A DNA stretch of 63,675 nucleotides from a candidate division Zixibacteria bacterium HGW-Zixibacteria-1. GTDB taxonomy: Bacteria; Zixibacteria; MSB-5A5; GN15; PGXB01. The notes beneath the pieces are model-generated. The model was given only the letters and a program-made list of their open reading frames with translations. It was not told where the DNA came from and made no database searches. Location: NCBI GenBank assembly GCA_002838945.1, contig PGXB01000019.1, positions 1-63,675 of the forward strand. Reading direction: 5' to 3'. This document shows positions 36,900 to 46,317 of the stretch, in pieces. How positions within the stretch are numbered: position 1 is the stretch's first letter; each line of letters opens with the position of its first letter. The position numbers were made by a program, and so were the translations under genes.

Positions 36900-37730
36900 C
36901 TAATGACCCTTCTCGCTCTTGCGTGTCGCAAAGTAGGCGATATTCCCGACAACGACAAAAAAGATTATCAGAAAATGAACCATCGACTGGGAGTCCATTC
37001 CCCTCGTGGCGGTTCCGGTGATATTGACCAGCTTTTCATATTCCGCCGCGCCCTTCATACCGCCCAGAAGCCCGGTCAACTGCCCGGTTTCGATAAAAGC
37101 ATACATCTTGGGCGCGACAACCGCCGTCACCCCGCCCCCGACCGGAATGCCATACTGGGCGTTAACAATCGAAATCCAGTAATCTATGGTGGCATTGTCC
37201 GCAACCACAAAAATAAATCTGATATCGTTATAATTCTTGACCTTCTGCATCAAGGGCAAATCTTTTAGTGGTGTCCCGGTAAAATCAGCCTTGAAAATCG
37301 ATTCGATCGAACTGGCCAGGCCATGCATCACCGCCGTATAATTGGCTCTATATCCCAGATTGACATAATCCGCTCCATACACTTTCCCGTACTCTTTTGC
37401 AATCGCCCTGGTTACATCTTCGGCAATGGTCGGCCCGCCCAGAGGAATATTGGAGAGCGTGACGACTTTCATATTTTTGGAAAACATATGCCTTAAAGCG
37501 GCAATCGACATCGGCCGCGTCTCGGCCATTGCGGACGGATAATAATCGAAGGTCAGCATCACAATACTGCTGTCGGGAAGGTTATTGATGGCGTCGAATA
37601 ACTGTTCGGCCTCCGGTGTCAATTCAACCGGAAACTGCATGATGAAAATCATGGGGAAAAAGACGGCAATCGCCACCAGAAGATAAATCCAGCGCCGATC
37701 GATGTTCGATACTTTTTCCCAGAATGCCAT
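36900..37730 (-). CDS. Membrane-anchored protein, gene 3 of DUF6754-like operon
   Basis: The 276-residue protein has one N-terminal helix (about 14-33, WIYLLVAIAVFFPMIFIMQF) and one C-terminal helix (FLIIFFVVVGNIAYFATR). Between them is a soluble domain of about 200 residues (LTPEAEQLFDAINNLPDSSIVMLTFDYYPSAMAETRPMSI ..., IYFVVADNATIDYW-like segment, GIPVGGGVTAVVAPKMYAFIETGQLTGLLGGMKGAAEYE). The soluble part has an alternating alpha/beta look. The SD (AAAGGAT) sits in the end of the previous gene. Function is unknown. Confidence 0.8.
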   Translation of the reverse strand: MAFWEKVSNIDRRWIYLLVAIAVFFPMIFIMQFPVELTPEAEQLFDAINNLPDSSIVMLTFDYYPSAMAETRPMSIAALRHMFSKNMKVVTLSNIPLGGPTIAEDVTRAIAKEYGKVYGADYVNLGYRANYTAVMHGLASSIESIFKADFTGTPLKDLPLMQKVKNYNDIRFIFVVADNATIDYWISIVNAQYGIPVGGGVTAVVAPKMYAFIETGQLTGLLGGMKGAAEYEKLVNITGTATRGMDSQSMVHFLIIFFVVVGNIAYFATRKSEKGH

Positions 37731-37731
37731 A

Positions 37732-38442
37732 TTATCCTTTCCCCATATATGTCCGCTCTATCCCCAGGAGGATCCGCAGCGACATCGAAGCCATACCCAG
37801 CGCCGCCCCGATAATAATGCCGCGCTGAACCGACATATTAAAACCCTTCATAACATACATATTTATATATTCCGGAAGATTGTCGCTGAACAACCGCAGG
37901 AAGGCCTCACCCATCGGCACCCGCCAGACCATAACGATACAAGCCGTAATCAGCAGTAACGTCGCTTCCGCCGACCGGGCTCGAAACGCCCGATATGCCG
38001 CCGACGCAATATAAAAAGCCAGCGTCGCAAACATCGTCTCCATCATCGGTGAATCGACATAATTAAACAGCCAGTCATAGATGGAGTTGGGCCCGGTTCC
38101 AAAAGCACCCGCCCAGCTTTCCGGAAAGATGCTGTAAAAAATCTTGCCGAAAGATGAACTGGACGAGGTCGGAAGCATCGACGGCAGGGCCATCGCGAAT
38201 ACCGAAACCACCGTCGCCAGCTTGTATATCCAGCCGTCACTGCGGCGTGAAACGGCCCGCGCATTTACCCTGACAATTGAGAAGACACCCAAAACCAGGG
38301 TGAAACCGCCCACGATAGTCACCCATTGAAGCAGATTCTCCTGAAACTGGCCCAGCACGGTCCGCTCCGGATTGAAAAAGAAACTTATGACCATCGCTAT
38401 TCCAGCTAGAAAAGCAACTATGACAGGTAATGTCGATCGCAT
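37732..38442 (-). CDS. Polytopic membrane protein, gene 2 of DUF6754-like operon
   Basis: The 236-residue protein has about six hydrophobic segments (LPVIVAFLAGIAMVISFFF, WVTIVGGFTLVLGVFSIV, LATVVSVFAMALPSML, MMETMFATLAFYIASAAYRAF, ATLLLITACIVMVWRVP, IIIGAALGMASMSLRILLGIE). A cytoplasmic Arg-rich loop (VNARAVSRRSDG) is present. It follows gene 1 after 6 nt and precedes gene 3 by 1 nt. No motif links it to a known transporter class. Confidence 0.8.
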   Translation of the reverse strand: MRSTLPVIVAFLAGIAMVISFFFNPERTVLGQFQENLLQWVTIVGGFTLVLGVFSIVRVNARAVSRRSDGWIYKLATVVSVFAMALPSMLPTSSSSSFGKIFYSIFPESWAGAFGTGPNSIYDWLFNYVDSPMMETMFATLAFYIASAAYRAFRARSAEATLLLITACIVMVWRVPMGEAFLRLFSDNLPEYINMYVMKGFNMSVQRGIIIGAALGMASMSLRILLGIERTYMGKG

Positions 38443-38448
38443 AAATCC

Positions 38449-39327
38449 TTAGGATACGTTAAAAATATCGCTGTACCATGAAGCATCGCCAAAAAGGGCC
38501 AGTATCACCCCGATCAGAATGGCGATGATTATCAAAATTTTTATAAAATCCTGTCCCTTTAGTCCGCCCAGGAGAAGCGGTTCGCGGCTGAGATAGCTCG
38601 ACGCCGCGTATAGTTCCTCGCCCATCAGTGTGTAATCGCAGGCGGCGATAAAAAACGGTAACTGCTCCGGTCGGGCGGTTCCCGCGATCTGAATGGCTCC
38701 CGCCGCATTGCCGGTCTCGGCCAGAAGCAGCGATTCCGCAAAAAAGGCGCCCATATAAATATTGGCCGCCGGCTTCTCGCGCATCATCCAACCGTTCACC
38801 GTCGCCGTATAAGCAAACTGCTCGCCGGCCACATATCTGACCGTATCCTTATCGTAAGCGTCATGATGACCCGCCTCGAGATAAGCCTGCTCAACCACCT
38901 CCTGCCCCGCCGCCAGAACCATCGGATAGCGAACCGGAACCGAAAGAGGCGTTCCGTAGGTAGCGATTATTTTGGCCACACGGCCCAGAATCGACAGGCC
39001 GGCAATCGTCTCGATATCTTCGACATCAGCGATGCCCGGAATAAACAAAACCGGTTTGCCCATTTCGGTGGCGCGGCCGACCGCCTCTTCCACCGCGGCA
39101 ATACCGGGAATTTTGCGGACATAAAGCTCTTTGCCCTTTTTTGCCCACCGGGTGTAAAGCAATACCGCCGCCGAAAAAACGATCATAAATATCAGTATTG
39201 CAAACCGGTCGATCCGGAATATCGGATCCTCCGCTGTCTGGGCTGAAGCAGATAGAGCGAAAATGCCTGTGAGGAGCAAGGCAATGGCTGTTAACCTGAA
39301 GCTGTTCGTTAGCAGTCTTTTAATCAC
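38449..39327 (-). CDS. DUF6754-like membrane protein, gene 1 of a four-gene operon
   Basis: The 292-residue protein has an N-terminal signal or anchor (LTAIALLLTGIFALSASAQ), a second helix (about 41-60, RFAILIFMIVFSAAVLLYTRW) and a C-terminal helix (FIKILIIIAILIGVILALFG). Between lies a conserved-looking soluble domain (GKPVLFIPGIADVEDIETIAGLSILG ..., YLEAGHHDAYDKDTVRYVAGEQFAYTATV, MREKPAANIYMGAFFAESLLLAETG). From memory it resembles proteins annotated DUF6754. It leads a very tight cluster of four membrane genes with gaps of 1-6 nt. Its biochemical role is not known. Confidence 0.8.
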   Translation of the reverse strand: MIKRLLTNSFRLTAIALLLTGIFALSASAQTAEDPIFRIDRFAILIFMIVFSAAVLLYTRWAKKGKELYVRKIPGIAAVEEAVGRATEMGKPVLFIPGIADVEDIETIAGLSILGRVAKIIATYGTPLSVPVRYPMVLAAGQEVVEQAYLEAGHHDAYDKDTVRYVAGEQFAYTATVNGWMMREKPAANIYMGAFFAESLLLAETGNAAGAIQIAGTARPEQLPFFIAACDYTLMGEELYAASSYLSREPLLLGGLKGQDFIKILIIIAILIGVILALFGDASWYSDIFNVS

Positions 39328-39434
39328 GTGGCAATATTAGAAATTTTGTCCTGTTTGTCAACTCAATTACTTCTAAGACGGGCCAGGGCTCAATAATGTT
39401 TTATTTTTTTGCCGCGCAACGCCGTCCGGCAAAA

Positions 39435-40283
39435 TTAGACAAGTTTCATATTATCGATCAACCGAACACCATAAAGCCGAACCGCCAGTGAACAAATACT
39501 GTTTTGATCGACTTTTTTGACCGGAAGCAGCGTTTCCTGATCCGTGAAAGCAATATAATCAACCTTCGCAACCGGACATATGTTCTTGATTACTTTGGTC
39601 ATCTCGCGTCGCAAACGCGCCGGATTATCGATTTTATCGACCCGAACCAACCCGCGGGCCTTAATCAATGCCTCATACAGACAAACTGCTTCCTGGCGCT
39701 GTTCCGGCGTGAAATACTTGTTTCGCGAAGACATCGCCAGACCGTCCTTCTCCCTGACCGTCGGGGCAATTATAAGGTCGAAGGGATAATTCAGGTCGGC
39801 CGCCATTTTTTTCAGGACCACCGCCTGCTGAAAATCCTTCTGCCCGAAAACAGCAACATCCGGTCGCGTAATATTAAACAGCTTGGCAACAATAGTAGTA
39901 ACGCCGCGGAAATGCCCCGGCCGCGAAGCGCCCTCAAGCAGATCGGTTATCCCCTCGACATCGACATATGTTCGGTAATTCGCGGGGTACATATCAGTCG
40001 CCTTGGGGATAAAGACGATATCCCCACCCGCTTCTTTAATCTTTTTGACATCCCCTTTTTCATCACGGGGATATTTATCGAGATCCTCCGACGGCGCAAA
40101 CTGCTTCGGATTGACAAAAATCGTGGTGATAACCACATCAGACAGCTTTTTGGCTCGCTTTATCAGCGAAATATGCCCCTTATGCAAAAAACCCATCGTC
40201 GGCACCAGCCCGATTACTTTCCCCTCGGCGGCCAGCCTCCTCGAGAGCCTCTGCATCTGCTCTATCGATCTTATGATTCTCAT
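39435..40283 (-). CDS. panC: Pantothenate synthetase
   Basis: The 282-residue enzyme ligates pantoate and beta-alanine with ATP. Visible motifs are VPTMGFLHKGHISLI (HxGH nucleotide-binding), FVNPKQFAPSEDLDKYPR, the pantoate site GHFRGVTTIVAKLFNI and QKDFQQ, and the KMSKS-like AMSSRNKYF. Aspartate decarboxylase, which makes beta-alanine, is encoded at 58306-58653. It lies 107 nt upstream of the DUF6754-like operon. Confidence 0.96.
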   Translation of the reverse strand: MRIIRSIEQMQRLSRRLAAEGKVIGLVPTMGFLHKGHISLIKRAKKLSDVVITTIFVNPKQFAPSEDLDKYPRDEKGDVKKIKEAGGDIVFIPKATDMYPANYRTYVDVEGITDLLEGASRPGHFRGVTTIVAKLFNITRPDVAVFGQKDFQQAVVLKKMAADLNYPFDLIIAPTVREKDGLAMSSRNKYFTPEQRQEAVCLYEALIKARGLVRVDKIDNPARLRREMTKVIKNICPVAKVDYIAFTDQETLLPVKKVDQNSICSLAVRLYGVRLIDNMKLV

Positions 40284-40320
40284 AATAAATTATTTGCGGC
40301 TTTACAACCGCCCTTGCTTC

Positions 40321-40400
40321 CTAATTTCCCCTCTTGAGAGGGGTGCCCGAAGGGTTGAAAATCCAGAACATAGTGAAGGGCGGGGTGTGTCCATTACTGA
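40321..40400. repeat. Hairpin-bearing intergenic repeat-like element
   Basis: The stretch between panC and lpxH begins with a perfect hairpin (CCCCTC-TTGA-GAGGGG, 40328-40343), then gtgcccgaaggg and ggcggggtgtgtcc. From memory similar CCCCTC...GAGGGG elements are dispersed in genomes of several uncultured phyla. Only this copy is in the window, so its repeat nature is inference. Confidence 0.4.
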
Positions 40401-40416
40401 TTCCCGCCTGAGCCCG

Positions 40417-41133
40417 TCATATATATTCTAATGTAACCTTCCCGTTTTCCATTCTCCCATACGAAAAATGCTTGATAAAATCGCCTGTATTCAAATAAAT
40501 CCCGCCGGTTAATTGCTTTAATATCGGCACATGAAGGTGCCCGATCACGACCGCATCATAACCCTCGGCCAGCTTTTTCCCGGCATATTCTTCATAATCC
40601 TTGATAAACTCGGTCGTGCGGCCGGAGGTGTAATTCCTCGACGATCCCGACACCAGTTTCGCCAGCGGTATTCCCCAATCGGCCGGGAGTTTCTGGTAGA
40701 GCCAGATATTGACCTTGCTGCGCAGAATCTTTTTCAACAGCCGGTATCCCTTATCGGAGGGTGAGATCCCGTCGCCGTGAATCATAAACAGCCGTTTCCC
40801 CTGCTCGACCGTTTCATAATAATCGCGATGAATGGTAATCCCTGCCTCGCGGCTCAGGAAATTACCCAGCCAGAAATCATGATTGCCGGATATATAATGA
40901 ACCTCTTTGCCCTCATCGATCAGCGATGACAGCTTGAAGACCACTTTCAGGTGGTCCTTGGGGATGGCATGTTTATACTCGAACCAGAAATCGAACAAGT
41001 CGCCCAGAATGAACAGCTTCTCGCCGTCATTTTTGACCATCTCCAGAAAAGCAAAAATCTTCTCCAGTTTGGCCTTCTCGCGAACTTTGTCATTTTCGCC
41101 AAGATGCGCATCCGAGAAAAAATAAACAGCCAT
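40417..41133 (-). CDS. lpxH: UDP-2,3-diacylglucosamine diphosphatase-like LpxH
   Basis: The 238-residue calcineurin-like phosphoesterase has metal motifs FFSDAHLG (DxH), LFILGDLFDFW (GDxxD), ISGNHDFW (GNHD), IHGDG and VIGHLHVP. Its size and DLFDFW/NHDFW spacing fit LpxH, which releases UMP from UDP-2,3-diacylglucosamine in lipid A synthesis. ATG 41133 (MAVYFF) matches family starts; an upstream ATG adds MLFGGDLLYSPF and is unlikely. Other lipid A genes are absent nearby, so LpxH versus a related phosphoesterase is not fully settled. Confidence 0.8.
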   Translation of the reverse strand: MAVYFFSDAHLGENDKVREKAKLEKIFAFLEMVKNDGEKLFILGDLFDFWFEYKHAIPKDHLKVVFKLSSLIDEGKEVHYISGNHDFWLGNFLSREAGITIHRDYYETVEQGKRLFMIHGDGISPSDKGYRLLKKILRSKVNIWLYQKLPADWGIPLAKLVSGSSRNYTSGRTTEFIKDYEEYAGKKLAEGYDAVVIGHLHVPILKQLTGGIYLNTGDFIKHFSYGRMENGKVTLEYI

Positions 41134-41545
41134 AAAGGGAGAGTATAATAAATCCCCCCCGAAAAGCAATTAAAAGAAAAAGTTCAATTCAGGTAGGCGC
41201 CTGATATTCACAGCCCCCCCTAATGAGTGAAGGAACTGCCCCTTTTGAACCTAAAACCTAAACTGACGACTTGGGCCGACTAATATCTAATGGCAATATC
41301 TGACTATGTGAATAAGCAGAAAAATTGAAAGTATTATCGCCATCTTTCCATTTCTTATTTGCGCCCATTATTTCCTTGCCATAAAATAAAATACTAATAT
41401 CTTTATTTCGTGGGTTGCCTCATCTTTGATTGTCACCTGGACGGATAATTCGCTCGGAAATTTAAAGAGAGATATTGTAATAAAGTGTAAAATCGGAATT
41501 TAGGTCTATTAAAAGCCTACATAAAAATCTATTGGAGGTCATAAT
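41134..41545. other. Non-coding stretch upstream of the SIR2-kinase gene
   Basis: This region separates the divergent lpxH and SIR2-kinase genes and is markedly AT-rich in its right half. No repeat, tRNA or integrase-like sequence is seen. A good SD (GGAGGT) ends it, 7 nt before the SIR2-kinase ATG. Confidence 0.55.
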
Positions 41546-43936
41546 ATGAGTATCGATAAAAATCACCCTGATTATATTAATCTTCGAAAACGAATCAGGG
41601 AAAATTCAAAAGATTTTATTGCTATAATTGGTGCGGGATTATCAAGGCCAGCTGGGCTGCCATCTTGGGATGAATTAAGAAATTTATTGATTAATGATGC
41701 TTTTGCCAGATTAAGCGAATATCCAGAGGACGAGCAAGACGGATACAAAAAAAAACTCGCATCGCTGCGCAGCTATAACGATTTATGGAAATGTTTTCAG
41801 GAACTTAAAAAATTACTACCCGGTCAGGCCTACATATCAGCAATCAAGAGTAAGCTAGAGATATTAGATAAGTCGAGAATTCCTGAAACATATGATATGT
41901 TATGGCGGCTTAAAATCAAAGGCATTGTTACTTTTAATATCGATACCTGCGCTATTGACTCTTTTGCAAGGGAAAATAAATGCCATGTTGACATGGCAAC
42001 CTCATTAGAAACTCATAAATATTCACAATTTCTTTCTGGAACTCATAATTTCGTGTTTCATCCTCACGGCATCTTAATGGACCCCACATCATGGGTATTT
42101 ACAGAGGGAGAGAAGACCCAACTGCTATGTAAAAGGGAATATATTTCATTCATGAGTAATCTGTGTCAGACCAAAAATCTCCTTATTCTTGGATACAATT
42201 TGGAGGATTTTGCATTTAAATATATTATTCAGCATGCATTGATAACCTCTCATTCAACCGAAGCCAAGCACTTTATCTTATTGCCTAATCCAAATCGTTT
42301 CGATATTGAAGATCTAGGGAATAAATCCATCGCCGTAATACCATATAAGCCTGATGACCCGGAAAAACATACTGAAATAGGGCAATTCTTAAATGACTGT
42401 CTGTCTTATATTCCAAAGGACACTATACCTTCGTCGGTCTTTACTGGTGAGGAGAGATCTTTAGGAGATCTACCCAATGATGACGAACTTATCAACATGT
42501 CAATAAATGACGCCAGATGGCTATTGAATTCCGCGATAAGAAATATCATTCCGCCGGATCGGCAGGCTACTTTGGAAGATATTGATAAGTTGGAATATTT
42601 TTATAATGATCACCTCAAGGCCATACATATGGCTTGGCTTGTATCAAAGAACTCCAATTATGATACTCTTTATGGATATAAAATTATTGATGAGATAGGA
42701 AGTGGGGCGTTTGGTCAGGTCTATGAAGTTGAGAATATTAACACTAAAGAAAGAGCCGCTATAAAGATATTACATCTAAATGTTCGTGACAAAAAGGATT
42801 ACCTTAATAGTTTCCGTAGAGGCGTTTATTCTATGAGGATTCTAACTGAAAAGAAGGTTCTTCGAATGGTGAAAATTATAGAGGCCTATGAAGTTCCGGC
42901 CTGTATACTGATGGAATATATTGACGGATTGACTCTTTCAAAGGCTAAGGAATATAAGTTTCTAGAAAGTTTAGAAACCTGTCTGGAGGTCCTATTACAA
43001 ATTGGTGATGTTGTATATAGAGCTCATAGCCTGGACGAAATAGTTTTGCATAGGGATTTAAAACCGGATAACGTTATATTGAAGGACTTTTATAATATTA
43101 ATAATGATATAGACGTTATAGTACTAGATTTCGACTTATCATGGCATAAGGGTGCATCTGATCTTTCCGTGGTCCATGGTGCTCGCGCCCAGGGATATGC
43201 TGCACCCGAGCAGACAGCATCAGGTAGACAAATGGGAATAAGTACTAGAAATACTGCCGTCGATGTGTTTGGATATGGCATGTTAGCATATTTTGTCTTT
43301 GTTGGGGATGACCCCAGACCAAATGCGCAAAAATTCTCCGATTTTTCAGATAATGTTAGAAAAACAATAATAAAAAAATATGCATATAAATGGCATTGTC
43401 TTCCTGATTACCTTACAGGAATAATTATTGGATGCACAAAAGATAATCAAAATGAGCGTATCTCATTTTCTGAGGCCAAAGACGCATTTCAGGCTGCTTA
43501 TGATATGGCTTCTTCCGATAAGATAAGACATAGTGATCCACTTCTGCTCAGAGAAGTAGCATGCAGAATCGATCCCGATGGTCAATTCAGTATTAGCGAC
43601 TTTGACCGCGAACTTAGCATTCGCTCAGGTGATGGATCTAAGACTATTATTCTTAAATTAATAAGTATTGAAAATAAGCCATATGTTTATACAAAACTGA
43701 CGAAGATAAAATCCGCTGGTGATCATAGATATGCTGGGAAATATATTAATCGCACAAGGGACAAAGCCGTTTCTATGCTTAATGTCCATCCATTTGTAAA
43801 TCCTAATGGTATAATAGGGCAAAGCCTACTAGAAATTGAAGCCTACTGGCCGTTAGATGATTTTATAAGTCTGGAATTGATTGATAAGGTGACTGAGCGA
43901 ATAATCGCCGCTCGGGCTGAAATGCAATTTGAATAG
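41546..43936 (+). CDS. SIR2-like NADase fused to Ser/Thr protein kinase, putative defence effector
   Basis: The 796-residue protein has an N-terminal SIR2-like fold (about 20-290). It contains GAGLSRPAGLPSWDEL (G29-x-G31), TFNIDT (N131, D133), catalytic-type HPHG (H172/H174) and LGYNLEDFAFKYI. A linker leads to a protein kinase domain (about 378-640). The kinase has a Gly loop IGSGAFGQVY (from I384), AAIKIL lysine K407, catalytic loop LHRDLKPDNV (H502-R503-D504) and GYAAPEQ. The usual DFG is DFD (528-530). The last 140 residues match nothing I know. SIR2 domains in bacterial immunity deplete NAD+; the kinase could sense or gate this. No partner gene adjoins. The AT-richer composition than its neighbours suggests horizontal transfer. 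Confidence 0.88.
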   Translation: MSIDKNHPDYINLRKRIRENSKDFIAIIGAGLSRPAGLPSWDELRNLLINDAFARLSEYPEDEQDGYKKKLASLRSYNDLWKCFQELKKLLPGQAYISAIKSKLEILDKSRIPETYDMLWRLKIKGIVTFNIDTCAIDSFARENKCHVDMATSLETHKYSQFLSGTHNFVFHPHGILMDPTSWVFTEGEKTQLLCKREYISFMSNLCQTKNLLILGYNLEDFAFKYIIQHALITSHSTEAKHFILLPNPNRFDIEDLGNKSIAVIPYKPDDPEKHTEIGQFLNDCLSYIPKDTIPSSVFTGEERSLGDLPNDDELINMSINDARWLLNSAIRNIIPPDRQATLEDIDKLEYFYNDHLKAIHMAWLVSKNSNYDTLYGYKIIDEIGSGAFGQVYEVENINTKERAAIKILHLNVRDKKDYLNSFRRGVYSMRILTEKKVLRMVKIIEAYEVPACILMEYIDGLTLSKAKEYKFLESLETCLEVLLQIGDVVYRAHSLDEIVLHRDLKPDNVILKDFYNINNDIDVIVLDFDLSWHKGASDLSVVHGARAQGYAAPEQTASGRQMGISTRNTAVDVFGYGMLAYFVFVGDDPRPNAQKFSDFSDNVRKTIIKKYAYKWHCLPDYLTGIIIGCTKDNQNERISFSEAKDAFQAAYDMASSDKIRHSDPLLLREVACRIDPDGQFSISDFDRELSIRSGDGSKTIILKLISIENKPYVYTKLTKIKSAGDHRYAGKYINRTRDKAVSMLNVHPFVNPNGIIGQSLLEIEAYWPLDDFISLELIDKVTERIIAARAEMQFE

Positions 43937-43994
43937 CCAGAGTGCCCCATCCGCCTCGGTGGACTGTGGGTTCGTCTCTTTTCAGGAAGTCTGT

Positions 43995-46220
43995 CTACGC
44001 TTTCGCCAGTAATTTCGGCAGGCTGTCGTAATAAGCGTCTTCGAGCTTCTTCAATGAAACATTCACCAGATCGTTGATGCTCAGATGCCCGCCGCCGACA
44101 ATCCCGATCGCCTGTATCGAGACATTATTCATGATGCACAAATCAACCAGCTTCGCGGCAGAACCATTTTGCACCGAGACCACCACCCGCGACTGCGATT
44201 CGCCGAACAGGATGCAGTCATGCCGCATATCATCCTCGACCCGCACCGAGGCGCCGATCATGTTCTCGCGGTAGCCGATACAGCACTCGGCCAGCGTCAC
44301 CGCCAGCCCGCCGTCGGAGCAGTCATGCGCCGATTTGATATATCCCCGGCGGATCGCTTCCAGAAGCGTCTCCTGAAGACGTTTCTCTTCGTACAGGTCA
44401 AGCTCGGGAACCGGCCCGGTATTCTTGCCGTAAATCGTATGCAGGTATTCCGAGGCCCCCAGTTCTTCTTCATTTTCGCCGAGCAGGAAGATCAGATCAC
44501 CGGCATCCTTGAAATTCTGCGTCGTGATATGCGCCACATCATCGACAATACCGAGCATCCCGATCGTCGGCGTGGGGAACACCGCCCGCTCCGGATCCTC
44601 GTTATAGAAACTGACATTGCCGCCGGTCACCGGCGTCCCGAACGCCCGGCAGGCTTCGCCCATCCCGGCCACCGCCTCGGCAAAACCATAATAAATTTCC
44701 GGCTTGTAGGGGTTGCCGAAATTCAGGCAGTTGGTGATCGCCACCGGTTTTCCGCCCGAGCATACAATATTGCGCGCCGACTCGGCCACCGCCTGTATGG
44801 CGCCCTTGCGCGGATTGAGATAACAGTACCGGCCGTTGCAGTCGGTCGTTACGGCCAGTGCCTTATTGGTCTTGCGCACTCTCAGCACCGCCGCATCCGA
44901 ACCCGGCCCGACCGCCGTATTCGTCCGCACCATCGAATCATACTGGTCGAACACCCAGCCTTTATAGCAAATATTCGGCGCCGCCAGCAGTGTCAGAAGG
45001 TCCTGCGTCCAGTTGCGATCTTCAGGATATTCATCAAAATTTATCTTCGAAAGCTGGTCGATATAAGCCGGTTTCTTGGTTTCGCGATGATACACCGGTG
45101 TGTCGCCTCCAAGCGCCAGCGACTTTGCCGGAATTTCCACCACCGTCTCGCCGCTCTTGAGAACCTTGAATATGCCGCTGTTGTTGGCATAGCCGATTAT
45201 GGTCGAATCCAGTTCCCATTTATCGAATACTTTTTTGACCTCGTTCTCCAACCCTTTTTTGACACAAACCAACATCCGCTCCTGCGACTCCGACAGAAGA
45301 ATCTCATACGGGGTCATGTGATCCTCGCGCACCGGGATATCATCTATTTCGATGGTCACTCCGGCGCCGCCGCGGAACGACATTTCCGAACAGGAACAGG
45401 TGATTCCGGCCGCGCCCATATCCTGCACGCCGACAATCAAGTCTTTGTCGATAATCTCGAGCGTCGCTTCGAGCAGCAGTTTCTCGGTAAAAGGATCCCC
45501 GATTTGCACCGACGGCCGTTTCTCCTGTGATTTTGCGGTTAGTTCTTCCGAAGCGAAGGTCGCCCCATGAATCCCGTCGCGTCCTGTCTTGGACCCGACA
45601 ATCATAACCGGATTACCCTCGCCGGAAATAGTGGCCGAGACCAGCCCGTCGCTTTTGACAATGCCGACCGCCATGGCATTGATCAATGGATTGCCGGTAT
45701 AGGCATCATCGAAATATGTCTCCCCGGCCACGGTCGGAACGCCGAATGAATTGCCGTAATCGCCGATCCCGCGCACGACGCCGTCCACCAGATACCGCAC
45801 CCGCGGATTATCGGGTGAACCGAATCGAAGCGAATCGAGCGAGGCAATCGGCCGCGCCCCCATGGTGAAAATATCACGCAAAATACCGCCGACACCGGTC
45901 GCCGCGCCCTGGTATGGTTCGACCGCCGAGGGGTGGTTATGTGACTCAATCTTGAAAACAACCGCAAGGCCGCCACCGATATCGACGGCGCCGGCATTTT
46001 CTTCGCCTGCTTTTGTCAGAAGCGCCTCGCCGTCACGCGGCAGGGTTTTCAGCAAAGCGATTGAATTCTTATATGAGCAGTGCTCCGACCACATGACCGA
46101 AAATACACCCAGTTCGGTAAAATTCGGCTCACGTCCCAATATTTCCTGTATCTTTTTATATTCTTCCTCATTCAAGCCATGATCTTTGACCATCTGAGGG
46201 GTAACTTTAGGCTGTTTCAT
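43995..46220 (-). CDS. purL: Phosphoribosylformylglycinamidine synthase subunit PurL
   Basis: The 741-residue enzyme makes FGAM in purine synthesis. [34 protein letters not shown]-like segments and duplicated ATP-grasp-like AIR synthase cores ([14 protein letters not shown]) identify the small PurL type that needs PurQ and PurS. ATG 46220 has GGAGG 5 nt upstream; the TTG at 46232 overlaps that SD and was rejected. No purQ or purS is nearby. It is convergent with the SIR2-kinase gene. Confidence 0.95.
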   Translation of the reverse strand: MKQPKVTPQMVKDHGLNEEEYKKIQEILGREPNFTELGVFSVMWSEHCSYKNSIALLKTLPRDGEALLTKAGEENAGAVDIGGGLAVVFKIESHNHPSAVEPYQGAATGVGGILRDIFTMGARPIASLDSLRFGSPDNPRVRYLVDGVVRGIGDYGNSFGVPTVAGETYFDDAYTGNPLINAMAVGIVKSDGLVSATISGEGNPVMIVGSKTGRDGIHGATFASEELTAKSQEKRPSVQIGDPFTEKLLLEATLEIIDKDLIVGVQDMGAAGITCSCSEMSFRGGAGVTIEIDDIPVREDHMTPYEILLSESQERMLVCVKKGLENEVKKVFDKWELDSTIIGYANNSGIFKVLKSGETVVEIPAKSLALGGDTPVYHRETKKPAYIDQLSKINFDEYPEDRNWTQDLLTLLAAPNICYKGWVFDQYDSMVRTNTAVGPGSDAAVLRVRKTNKALAVTTDCNGRYCYLNPRKGAIQAVAESARNIVCSGGKPVAITNCLNFGNPYKPEIYYGFAEAVAGMGEACRAFGTPVTGGNVSFYNEDPERAVFPTPTIGMLGIVDDVAHITTQNFKDAGDLIFLLGENEEELGASEYLHTIYGKNTGPVPELDLYEEKRLQETLLEAIRRGYIKSAHDCSDGGLAVTLAECCIGYRENMIGASVRVEDDMRHDCILFGESQSRVVVSVQNGSAAKLVDLCIMNNVSIQAIGIVGGGHLSINDLVNVSLKKLEDAYYDSLPKLLAKA

Positions 46221-46317
46221 CGATTCCTCCAAATAATTAAGATACGAATATAGGCGGATGGATATGGAGAGTCAAACTAATATTTGATGAGATTATAAGT
46301 TGTTTCCCGGCCGACGC

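Noticed and set aside
36247-39327. Known respiratory, secretion or flagellar complex for the four-gene membrane operon
   Set aside because: No cofactor-binding, ATPase or secretion signature is visible in any of the four proteins.
41546-43936. Prophage or integrative element carrying the SIR2-kinase gene
   Set aside because: No integrase, attachment repeats or phage genes flank it; only composition hints at transfer.
44085-45530. Long open frame (481 codons) on the plus strand inside purL
   Set aside because: It is antisense to a strong PurL gene and its Arg/His-rich product shows no domain; the frame is open only because of purL codon bias.
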